From: Acidicapsa dinghuensis
Lineage (GTDB): Bacteria; Acidobacteriota; Terriglobia; Terriglobales; Acidobacteriaceae
NCBI RefSeq assembly: GCF_025685685.1
Contig: NZ_JAGSYH010000002.1
Coordinates: 854,768 to 918,767 of the forward strand
Direction of reading: 5' to 3'
Length of the DNA: 64,000 nt
Shown: in pieces, positions 57,182 to 64,000 of the stretch
Numbering within the stretch: the stretch's first letter is position 1
How the letters are laid out: the number at the start of each line of letters is the position of its first letter
Translations under genes and position numbers: made by a program
The notes under the pieces: generated by a model
Databases searched by the model: none
The model's input: the letters and a program-made list of their open reading frames with translations, nothing else
What the model was told of the DNA's origin: nothing

Positions 57182-57901
57182 CTAACCGCCGCCCAGGTTG
57201 AAGACGACGTTAATGGTAGTGTCAACCTCGACCGGATCGCCATTCAGCATGTAAGGCCGATAGCGCCACTGCCGCACCGCATCCAGCGCGGCCGACTGCA
57301 GCATTGCATTGCCGCTGACTACGCGCAGATTGGTAATGGTGCCAGTCTTAGAGATTGTCGCCTGCAGCACGACCGTGCCGGAGACACGCGCCGCCTTGGC
57401 GATTGGAGGATAAATCGGCCGGACTTCCTGAACCAGTAGACCGGTCGCAACGCCTGAAGAGATAGCGATCTTCTTCGGAGGCGCCTGTTTCACTACCGGC
57501 GCCGGAGTCGCATTGCCAAACACGCTGCCGATCACGCCGCCAGCCGCGCCTGAGCCCATGCCTTCCATGCCGGCTACACCAAAGCTCTGTGGAGCTTCCT
57601 TCTCCTGCACCATCTTGATTTCTTTGGGAATACGCGTAGGAGCCGTGAGCTGATTATTCATCATCATCGGCTTCACCGCTTCCACGTGCACCTGCGGCGG
57701 CGGCGGTGGAGGTGGCGGCGGTGGTGGTGGTGGTGCTACAAGCAGCGTTGTCATTGCTGCCTTAGGCAACGCCTCATAGTTGACCAATGGATAGATGATC
57801 GCTGCCGCAAGAATCACAGCATTCAGCGAAAACGTTGCGATCACCCACGGATTCCGCTTCTTCAGGCGGTTGCTTGATTCGAATGTTGAATCTTCAAACA
57901 T
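57182..57901 (-). CDS. tonB: TonB family energy transducer with polyproline run
   Basis: 239 residues from ATG 57901, which has GAGG six bases upstream; TTG 57907 is the longer alternative. A membrane anchor (about 18-40) is followed by 13 prolines in a row, a Met/Asn-rich stretch (KPMMMNNQ), and the C-terminal TonB domain (SGVATGLLVQEVRPIYP, GTVVLQATISKTGTI, QWRYRPYMLNGDPV). It carries energy from ExbB/ExbD to outer-membrane receptors. A polyproline run of this length may need elongation factor P. Confidence 0.92.
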   Translation of the reverse strand: MFEDSTFESSNRLKKRNPWVIATFSLNAVILAAAIIYPLVNYEALPKAAMTTLLVAPPPPPPPPPPPPPQVHVEAVKPMMMNNQLTAPTRIPKEIKMVQEKEAPQSFGVAGMEGMGSGAAGGVIGSVFGNATPAPVVKQAPPKKIAISSGVATGLLVQEVRPIYPPIAKAARVSGTVVLQATISKTGTITNLRVVSGNAMLQSAALDAVRQWRYRPYMLNGDPVEVDTTINVVFNLGGG

Positions 57902-57907
57902 GGCCAA

Positions 57908-58187
57908 CCTCGATGCGAGTTGCTCGTTCCTCTCAAGTTAGACACCGATGCCGAACGGAATGTTCCCGGTTGCCTCAATGGCAACGTTTCCGTCTCGTTT
58001 TCAGAATCTGTCCCTCTCGAAAATGCCCCGTCGCATCCGCCAAAGCCCTGGGCGGCATGCTCATCTGAATGAGAAGGGAGAATCTTCGTTTAATTCTGAA
58101 TAACGCTCGAACACGAGTGTTCCCAACCTATATCAGAACAACCGCACACCTGCAAAGCATGCAAAATTGCATGCCCCGAAAACAGTG
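57908..58187. other. TonB upstream region with two palindromes
   Basis: About 280 bases without a gene. GAACAC-GA-GTGTTC at 58109-58122 is a possible operator of unknown regulator (it does not have the spacing of a DinR/LexA box). GCATGCAA-AA-TTGCATGC at 58157-58174 is a second perfect palindrome. The TonB promoter must lie here, but no convincing -35/-10 pair was identified. Confidence 0.5.
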
Positions 58188-58218
58188 CAGCCGAAGAAGC
58201 ATTTCGCTCCTCCGGCTG
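58188..58218 (-). terminator. terminator of the SecDF operon
   Basis: CAGCCGAAGAAGC and GCTCCTCCGGCTG form a 13-base stem with two wobble pairs on the minus strand, followed by CACTGTTTTC. It lies 24 bases after the SecF stop. Confidence 0.8.
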
Positions 58219-58242
58219 TACCGTTTTGCACTGTATTTACGC

Positions 58243-59202
58243 TTATTTTCCGCGCTTCGCAGCAGGCAATACTGCAGCCTTGCCCTTGCTTGCACGATAG
58301 TCCTGGTACGCCACAAGCATTGGCGCTGCCACCGCAATTGACGAGTACGTGCCGATCAAAATGCCCACCACCAGCGCGAACGAGAACCCATGCAGCACTT
58401 CACCGCCGAAGAGAAACAACGCCAGCACCGTCAGGAATGTCAGGCCCGACGTCAGCACCGTTCGGCTCAGCGTCTGGTTGATGCTGCGATTCACCAGATC
58501 CGACAGCTTCTCGCGACGCGACAGCCGCAAATTCTCGCGGATACGATCAAAGACCACGATCGTATCGTTCATCGAGTAGCCCACCAGCGTCAGAATCGCC
58601 GCAATCACCGTCAGGCTTAGTTCCTTATCGAAGAGAGCAAAAAAGCCCACCGTGATCAGCGTGTCGTGAAACACCGCCACGACCGCCGCCACGCCATAGA
58701 TCAGTTCGAAGCGGAACCACAGGTATACCAGCATGCCGATCAGCGAATACAGCGTCGCCAGACCTGCCTGTTTCTCAAGCTGATGGCCTACGGTTGGACC
58801 CACCACCTGTGCGCTATCGCTCACGACCGGGTTGTTGTAGTGCGCCGCAAGCGCACCCTTGATTTGCTGCCGCCCGGCATCGAGCGCCGCTTCGTTCATG
58901 CTCTCTGGCAGGCTGATCAGCATCTCCCGCTGGCTCGCATCACCAAATTGAACGACGGTCGCATCCTTGATGCCCGCAGCCTCAACCGCCGAGCGAATCT
59001 CGGCTTGATTTGGCGGGTTTTGGAACTTGACCTCAACCTGCGTGCCGCCCTTGAAATCCACGCCCAGCGGCACCGGGCTGCCGATCTTCGCCCAGTGCAT
59101 GCCCATCGAGATCACACCGGACACACTGAAGATCAGAGAAAAGGCGAGGAAGTACCACTTCTTCCCCAGCCAGTCGATATTGACATCATGAAAAAGTTCC
59201 AC
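58243..59202 (-). CDS. secF: protein translocase accessory protein SecF
   Basis: 319 residues with six membrane segments. The family blocks GVDFKGGTQVEV (periplasmic loop start), VGYSMNDTIVVFDRIREN and TLSRTVLTSGLTFL are present. SecF with SecD pulls proteins through SecYEG on the periplasmic side using proton-motive force. The start is GTG 59202 with GGAAGG upstream. A short basic tail (PAAKRGK) closes it. Confidence 0.96.
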   Translation of the reverse strand: MELFHDVNIDWLGKKWYFLAFSLIFSVSGVISMGMHWAKIGSPVPLGVDFKGGTQVEVKFQNPPNQAEIRSAVEAAGIKDATVVQFGDASQREMLISLPESMNEAALDAGRQQIKGALAAHYNNPVVSDSAQVVGPTVGHQLEKQAGLATLYSLIGMLVYLWFRFELIYGVAAVVAVFHDTLITVGFFALFDKELSLTVIAAILTLVGYSMNDTIVVFDRIRENLRLSRREKLSDLVNRSINQTLSRTVLTSGLTFLTVLALFLFGGEVLHGFSFALVVGILIGTYSSIAVAAPMLVAYQDYRASKGKAAVLPAAKRGK

Positions 59203-59321
59203 GTTTCTTTACCTTCCTCGCGCCCACTCACCTTGGAGTTTCGGCTTTGGCGTCGTCTGCATTTCACGCGAAGACGCCACGCATTTCTTGATTCCGCAAG
59301 CTTTACGGATCGTCAACCCTG

Positions 59322-60938
59322 CTAAATTGAAACCTTCTGACCCACCGCCTTCGGGTCCACGTGCGAGTCAAAGATCACACGCGACACAAAGACTGCCGTG
59401 AACAGGTTTGCCAGCAGACCAAACGTCAGCGTTGTAGCAAATCCCTTCACCGGCCCGGTGCCGAAGAGGAACAGGATCGCCGCCGAAACAATCGTCGTGA
59501 CGTGCGTATCCACAATCGTGATCCACGCATGTGCGAAGCCCAGATCGATGGCCTGCGCCGCGCCTTTGCCCGCTCGCAATTCTTCGCGGATACGCTCGAA
59601 GATCAGTACGTTTGAGTCCACGCCCATACCGATGGTGAGGATCACTCCAGCAATGCCCGGCAGCGTCAGCACCGAGTTGCTGTAGCCCATGAACCCAAGC
59701 AGAATCACCAGGTTCAGAAACAGAGCCACATCAGCGTTGATGCCCGCGCCGCGATAGTAGATCAGCATGAAGATCATTACGGCCAGCATGCCAGCTACCG
59801 CCGCTGTAACGCCCTCCCTGATCGAGTCAGCACCCAGCGACGCGCCCACCGAACGCTCCTCGATGTAGTTGATCGTCGCCGGCAGCGCGCCTGTGCGCAG
59901 TGTGAATGAGAGAGCATCGATCTGCTCCTTCGTAAAGGAGCCCTCGATCTGTCCCTGGTCGCGGATCGCGCCCTTGATGACGGCAACGTTCTTCACCGTG
60001 TCGCCCAGAACAATCGCCATGTAGCTGCCAACGTGGCTCGACGTGTAGTCGTAGAAGCGGTCGCCGCCTGAGTTTGTCAGCACAAAGTTCACGCCCTGCG
60101 TGCCGCGATCGTTTACGCCAATCGCGCTCGCATCGCGGAAATCTTTGCCGCCCACAATCGAGAGCCGTTTCAACAGAAAGTACCGGTCATTCGAGGTATC
60201 GCCCTGCGCATTACCGCGCAGCAGCTCCTCATCTGGAGGAATCGTTCCGCCCAGGCTCGTTAGCGCTTCCTGCTCGCTTGCGTAGCCGGCCGAGTCACCC
60301 GCGACCTCATGCACCGAAAGCTGCGACGTCGACGAGATGGTGTCCTTTACTCGATCTTCATCGCTCACGCCCGGCAACTCTACCAGGATCTGATACTGGC
60401 CCAATCCGTACGGTTCGACCTTAGGCTCGCTCACGCCCAGCTTGTCCACGCGATCCCGGATGGTTTCTATGGACTGCTCCACGGTGCGGTTTTCAAGATC
60501 GGTCACCTGTGTCGGCTTCATCGTCAGCGTCATGGTCTTGTTCGCGCCAGGACCCGTGATGTCATACTCTGCGCCGTACTTGTCGCTCAGCACGTTGCGC
60601 AAATCGCCGGCCTTCGACGGATCGACCCCGGTGATCTCCACCACCTGTGGGTTGTTCGGATCCAGCTTGATCGGCGTGCCCTGAAAGTGATTCGTCGCCA
60701 AATCCTGCTGCAGACGGGCAACCGTATTGTCCGTCTCAGCGTTAACCGCATCCTTCACGACCACCTGCAGAATCAGATGGGCTCCGCCCTGCAGATCCAG
60801 TCCCAGGTGAATATGATCCGTGAGTGAGTTCAACAGAGCCTGCCCCGTCACGCCCTTCGGAATACCGAAGATGCCGTAAAAGCAGACCAGCAGAACCCCA
60901 ACAATGGCCGCCACTTTGGCCTTCATGTTCTTCTTCAT
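59322..60938 (-). CDS. secD: protein translocase accessory protein SecD
   Basis: 538 residues. GLDLQGGAHLILQV begins the first large periplasmic domain; QYQILVELPGV, the SecD-type loop, ALPATINYIEERSVGASLG and TLPGIAGVILTIGMGVDSNVLIFERIREEL follow, and six membrane segments are seen. Partner of SecF. It lies between YajC and SecF in the usual order. Start ATG 60938; a second ATG four codons later is also possible. Confidence 0.96.
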   Translation of the reverse strand: MKKNMKAKVAAIVGVLLVCFYGIFGIPKGVTGQALLNSLTDHIHLGLDLQGGAHLILQVVVKDAVNAETDNTVARLQQDLATNHFQGTPIKLDPNNPQVVEITGVDPSKAGDLRNVLSDKYGAEYDITGPGANKTMTLTMKPTQVTDLENRTVEQSIETIRDRVDKLGVSEPKVEPYGLGQYQILVELPGVSDEDRVKDTISSTSQLSVHEVAGDSAGYASEQEALTSLGGTIPPDEELLRGNAQGDTSNDRYFLLKRLSIVGGKDFRDASAIGVNDRGTQGVNFVLTNSGGDRFYDYTSSHVGSYMAIVLGDTVKNVAVIKGAIRDQGQIEGSFTKEQIDALSFTLRTGALPATINYIEERSVGASLGADSIREGVTAAVAGMLAVMIFMLIYYRGAGINADVALFLNLVILLGFMGYSNSVLTLPGIAGVILTIGMGVDSNVLIFERIREELRAGKGAAQAIDLGFAHAWITIVDTHVTTIVSAAILFLFGTGPVKGFATTLTFGLLANLFTAVFVSRVIFDSHVDPKAVGQKVSI

Positions 60939-61029
60939 CGTTGCTTTCGCCCATCCCCGCGGGCTGCCAGAGTGCTTCCCGGCTTCTCGTGCTCACGCAC
61001 CCGCGTTCGCCTCTGCTTGCTTAAATTCT

Positions 61030-61353
61030 CTACTTGCTTTCTTCCGTGGTGGTTACCGAGCCAATAGAGCCCTTCACCACTTCCAGCTTGATTCCATCCG
61101 GCGCAACACGAATGATCAGCGTGTCATCCTTCAGGCTCAGAATCGTTCCCTTGATGCCGCCCGTCGTCGTGACACGGTCGCCGGCCTTCAGCTTGCCCAG
61201 CATCTCATTCCACTGCTTTTGTTTCTTCTGCTGAGGCCGAATCATCAGCAGGTACATCGCGCCAACCATCAGCACCATCGGCAGAATCAACGAAAGACCC
61301 GCTCCACCCGCCGGCGCCGCCGCAGCCATAGAACTTACCAATCCACTCAACAC
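61030..61353 (-). CDS. yajC: preprotein translocase subunit YajC
   Basis: 107 residues. One membrane helix (about 16-36), then MIRPQQKKQKQWNEMLGKLKAGDRVTTTGGIKGTI, the YajC block, and a short beta-rich end. It joins SecDF in the membrane. The start is GTG 61353, five bases after AAGGA. In many genomes the tgt gene precedes yajC; here a 380-base gap and an FmdE-like gene do. Confidence 0.94.
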   Translation of the reverse strand: MLSGLVSSMAAAAPAGGAGLSLILPMVLMVGAMYLLMIRPQQKKQKQWNEMLGKLKAGDRVTTTGGIKGTILSLKDDTLIIRVAPDGIKLEVVKGSIGSVTTTEESK

Positions 61354-61713
61354 ACTGTTCCTTCATCCGCCCGGCATCGTGCCCCGAGCCTTATTCAAAT
61401 CCACCTGGAAGACGCACGGAAGATCACTCCATGCCCCTCCAGCCAACTCTCGCTTGTCTCCGGGAACGCTTTCGCACAGGAACCGGCATCTCACTGCCGC
61501 ACTTCCCGCGCATTCGGCCGGCCCGGCGCGCCATCAATCTGGCTGCCATGCCGCCGTCACTTCCTGTTCGACACTCTCAAGCGCTGCCGCACTCCAGCAA
61601 AAGCAAGCACACGAATCCATCCCCAATATGCCGCTGGAGTACCGCCCTAAGTCTAACAAACCCCCAGCCGTCCCCGACTATCCCAGGTCTCGATTTTGGA
61701 ATCGAGAATTAAA
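61354..61713. other. non-coding stretch upstream of YajC
   Basis: No gene or RNA is supported in these 360 bases; the plus-strand frames have no ribosome site or motif. It should hold the yajC-secD-secF promoter. Confidence 0.45.
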
Positions 61714-61730
61714 TTCGTGCGAAGCACGAA
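61714..61730 (-). terminator. terminator of the FmdE-like gene
   Basis: TTCGTGC-GAA-GCACGAA; on the minus strand it is followed by TTTAATTCTC. It is four bases after the stop codon. Confidence 0.7.
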
Positions 61731-61734
61731 CTCC

Positions 61735-62361
61735 CTATTCCCTCGCCTCTGGTCCCTGATCCCTACTTCTCCAGTACTTCAACCCCGGCTCCGAACAGCT
61801 CAAACACAGCCGCACCGTTGTGCCACCCGGAATCACGCGCTCCACAAACCGGTCAAAATTCACGCCCTCGCCGCATTCGTCGCAAGTCATCCGCGCACCC
61901 TTGTATCCGGGCATCTCCTGCGGCGGCAGCTCCACCGTAACCCACTGCTCCTGAAAGAGTTCCGCATCGCTCAGCTCGCGATAGGCCGCCAACTGCTGCT
62001 TGCTCTTCTCTTGAATCTCCGGAAACCGCTGCGCAGCCAGCTCCCGCGAATTTTCGAGCGCCACAATCCGTATCGCCTTCCCCGACTCCAGATGCACAAA
62101 CGTTGCCGCCATCTTGCCCCAGTCACGAAACTTCAGCGCTCGCCGTCCCAGCTTGCAGTTCGTGACCATCCCGATCGCATCCGTCGCGCACCGGTCGATT
62201 TCCACAAACGTCACCAGCTTCTTCCGGTCCGCACCTCTGGGATCTTCGACACCAAGCTGCCGGCAGCCCAGCATCGCCATCCGCACGCCGAGCACCTGCC
62301 CCGCGCACATGTGTCCGTGCGCCTGCTCCGCCATCCCAAGCAGATCCTCAAACGACTCCAT
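61735..62361 (-). CDS. FmdE family protein (formylmethanofuran dehydrogenase subunit E-like)
   Basis: 208 residues from ATG 62361, which has AGGAG upstream; GTG 62370 is an alternative. GHMCAGQVLGVRMAMLG is the FmdE domain signature with its His and Cys, and FVEIDRCATDAIGMVTNCKLGRR follows; the C terminus is a zinc ribbon (CDECGEGV and LCLSCSE). FmdE is an accessory of tungsten or molybdenum formylmethanofuran dehydrogenase in methanogens, but bacterial copies occur without that pathway and are of uncertain role, perhaps in molybdopterin enzyme maturation. No other subunits are seen here. Confidence 0.8.
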   Translation of the reverse strand: MESFEDLLGMAEQAHGHMCAGQVLGVRMAMLGCRQLGVEDPRGADRKKLVTFVEIDRCATDAIGMVTNCKLGRRALKFRDWGKMAATFVHLESGKAIRIVALENSRELAAQRFPEIQEKSKQQLAAYRELSDAELFQEQWVTVELPPQEMPGYKGARMTCDECGEGVNFDRFVERVIPGGTTVRLCLSCSEPGLKYWRSRDQGPEARE

Positions 62362-62400
62362 ACATCCCACTCCTGAGAACAGCCTACGCTTCAGGCGCCC

Positions 62401-63027
62401 TCAACCCAACCGCGCGAATCTCGTATACAGAAACTCCTGCCCCCCGCCATCAGGCGTCCGATGCTCTATCATCTCCGTCTCGACTACACGAAACTCCGGT
62501 GCAAACTCCCGCGCCATCGACTCGGCATCATACCGGCACACCGGTAGCCCGCTACAGCTCTGCGGCCCATTCATCGAAAAAGTCGCCAGTACAACCTGGC
62601 CGCGCGGCTTCAGCGCCTTCGCCACCCGCTCACGGTAAGCTGCTTTGTCTGCTTGTTCCGTCAGAAAGTGAAAGACCGCCCGGTCATGCCACACATCAAA
62701 TGCCACCTCGGGCAGCTCCACTTGCGTGATATCCGCCGCAACCCACCAGATTTCTCGCGCGGCGCTTCCCATCCGCTCCTGTGACTGCCATAGCGCATCG
62801 CACGAAACATCCAGCACCGTCAGCGCACGAAATCCCTGGAGATACAGGTCATCTACCAGCGTCGAAGCTCCACCACCGACATCAATCACGGATACGACCG
62901 GGCGTGGAACCGGCGCTGCAGCCTCTATCACCCACTCCAGCGAAGTGGCCAGATGAGGCGCATACCAGCTCACCTGATCCGAAGGCGTCGCCGCGTAAAC
63001 CCGGTCCCAGTGCGCAACCCGATCCAT
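62401..63027 (-). CDS. class I SAM-dependent methyltransferase
   Basis: 208 residues. HWDRVYAATPSDQVSWYAPH opens, VIDVGGGASTLVDDL is the SAM loop, and WHDRAVFHFLTEQADKAAY with GQVVLATFSMNGPQ closes the core; this looks like the TPMT/tellurite-resistance-like group rather than a nucleic-acid methylase. The substrate is not known. It sits 39 bases upstream of the FmdE-like gene on the same strand and may be co-transcribed. Confidence 0.85.
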   Translation of the reverse strand: MDRVAHWDRVYAATPSDQVSWYAPHLATSLEWVIEAAAPVPRPVVSVIDVGGGASTLVDDLYLQGFRALTVLDVSCDALWQSQERMGSAAREIWWVAADITQVELPEVAFDVWHDRAVFHFLTEQADKAAYRERVAKALKPRGQVVLATFSMNGPQSCSGLPVCRYDAESMAREFAPEFRVVETEMIEHRTPDGGGQEFLYTRFARLG

Positions 63028-63120
63028 AAATCAATTCATTTTACGAATCCGGTCTCCGGCGGTGCATGTTTCCCTCAAGCAAATGTGCACACACTGATAC
63101 TGTCGGCTTGTCCTTGGTCT

Positions 63121-63882
63121 TTATTGGCTGGTCCCTGTCTCATCATCCTCCCCCTCCACCAGCGCCGCCGACCCGCCCACCAAATCAAATCCTGCTGCAT
63201 CCCGCCCCGCCGGGTGAAACGTTACCCGCAGCGGCTCTCGCTGCCACTCGACCGATCCGCATACCGGCGTTGCATGATCGCCCGCGTCATATCCCTCCAG
63301 CTTCTTCGCCAGTACGGGTTTACGCACTCCAAGCTGTGCCACCACTGCATAAAGGCTCTTCCCCGAAGCCGTCACCCCGCAGTACGCCGCATAATCCCGA
63401 AACCACACCACCTGGCTCACCCCAGGATCGTAATCCGGCAGCTTCAGCGCCGTGACGTGCCCCGTTATGCGATCCACCAGCAGCCACGGGCCCCGCTGCC
63501 ATACCCAATGCACCGGTTCAGCGTGCGCTGTTTTCTCGTTCTCAGCTTTGGTGTGGTTCGATTTTGCATCCGGATTGGAGCCCGCAGGCAGCGAATCATT
63601 TACCCGCAACGCCCGCCGCACCACAAAGCTGCGGTCCGTCACGTCATGCGCGTCACCGGTCGTCCACTCACTCACCCGGCCATCCACCAGCAGCGGACGC
63701 GTCTCCAGCGCCGTCTCATCCGCCGCAGCACCCGCCGGGTCGCCGGCCTTCGAATACGGTACTGTCCTAGCGGCCCCAAGCCCCACCACATGCGGCTTCT
63801 TCGGCGCAGCCGCCATCGACGGCACACTCATCCCCACGGCAGACAACACCGCAAGACACACAACAACCCTGAACCGACTCAT
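63121..63882 (-). CDS. exported protein of unknown function
   Basis: 253 residues. Signal peptide (1-24, MSVPSMAAA). Further on, a beta-rich pattern (WVWQRGPWLLVDRITGHVTALKLPD is shown only as WVWQRGPWLLVD and VTALKLPDYDPG, VVWFRDYAAYCGVT, SLYAVVAQLGVRKP) suggests a propeller blade or a beta-sandwich. Two Cys residues may pair in the periplasm. I recognise no family. It ends in an acidic stretch (VEGEDDETGTS). Confidence 0.7.
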   Translation of the reverse strand: MSRFRVVVCLAVLSAVGMSVPSMAAAPKKPHVVGLGAARTVPYSKAGDPAGAAADETALETRPLLVDGRVSEWTTGDAHDVTDRSFVVRRALRVNDSLPAGSNPDAKSNHTKAENEKTAHAEPVHWVWQRGPWLLVDRITGHVTALKLPDYDPGVSQVVWFRDYAAYCGVTASGKSLYAVVAQLGVRKPVLAKKLEGYDAGDHATPVCGSVEWQREPLRVTFHPAGRDAAGFDLVGGSAALVEGEDDETGTSQ

Positions 63883-63929
63883 ATGCGAACAGATACTACC
63901 GGCAATTGTGTCGAGGAAAAATCCGATAT

Positions 63930-64000
63930 CTATATCGCGTTTGCCGCTTCCACTGCCCGCGCCACGCGAAACGCCGTCGACTCCTGGAAATGGGCGCCAA
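63930..64000 (-). CDS. C-terminal end of a gene cut by the right window edge
   Basis: On the minus strand an open frame enters from the right edge and ends at a TAG (63930-63932) after GAHFQESTAFRVARAVEA. The Ala-rich helical end is gene-like, but 23 codons are too few to name the protein. It is 47 bases upstream of the secreted hypothetical protein, same strand. Confidence 0.45.
   Translation of the reverse strand, partial: GAHFQESTAFRVARAVEAANAI

Noticed and set aside
58109..58122. LexA/DinR box upstream of tonB
   Set aside because: GAAC and GTTC are six bases apart and not four, and no SOS gene is adjacent; kept only as a palindrome.

Overview
The window reads as chromosomal DNA of an Acidobacteria (class Terriglobia-like) bacterium. 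This is inferred from the moderately GC-rich coding style, the secreted amidohydrolase and TldD pairs, the S53 protease, the small zinc-ribbon and pseudo-receiver proteins, and the GGGATTTATCCC-type dispersed hairpins that I associate with that phylum. No rRNA or tRNA gene, CRISPR array, integrase or transposase was seen. Coding is dense except for a repeat-rich stretch at about 29.0-31.1 kb and a gap at 35.9-37.1 kb.

Layout. 0-5.5 kb: a carotenoid-tailoring run (aldehyde dehydrogenase, FkbM methyltransferase, CrtI-type oxidoreductase, acyltransferase, glycosyltransferase), the last three joined by ATGA overlaps. 5.6-12 kb: TPR protein, M48 membrane protease, OPT transporter, serine hydrolase. 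11.9-14.6 kb: an exported purine-nucleoside pair (Tat-type nucleoside phosphorylase homologue plus secreted adenosine deaminase) overlapping by ATGA. 14.8-22.3 kb: ComF, HNH nuclease, S53 sedolisin, Pgi, M28 peptidase. 22.4-24.8 kb: a compact envelope-acylation cassette (MBOAT, a 58-residue DltX-like microprotein, SGNH-like protein) that runs into the decayed remnant of a second M28 gene. 25.2-29.0 kb: FolP and an amidohydrolase pair whose second member has lost its metal ligands. 29-32.6 kb: dispersed repeats, a zinc-ribbon protein, a lone receiver domain, a gene fragment and small secreted or membrane proteins. 32.6-36 kb: PurA, an ArsR/SRPBCC pair with a palindromic operator, MutM. 36.1-36.3 kb: a chain of five hairpins, probably an undescribed structured RNA. 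37-47 kb: a basic, pseudo-receiver protein, HIT protein, Ste24-like protease, a secreted TldD/TldE pair, UspA, a fluoride riboswitch with CrcB, and RlpA with a coupled small protein. 47.5-52.8 kb: HemH/HemE, a PhyH-type dioxygenase, a TonB C-terminal protein. 52.9-58 kb: RfbB and a TonB-ExbB-ExbD-ExbD-TPR lipoprotein cluster. 58-64 kb: SecF-SecD-YajC, an FmdE-like protein, a methyltransferase, a secreted hypothetical protein and the tail of one more gene.

How the parts fit. Much of the window serves the cell envelope and export: Sec accessory proteins, TonB energisation, RlpA, MBOAT acylation, carotenoid tailoring and many secreted hydrolases. Two operons pair a metal-dependent enzyme with a partner lacking the metal site, each joined by a TAATG stop/start. 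The strongest candidates for something new are the MBOAT-microprotein-SGNH cassette and the five-hairpin RNA. Starts were chosen by ribosome-binding sites, overlaps and signal peptides; family names rest on motifs read by eye, with no database search.
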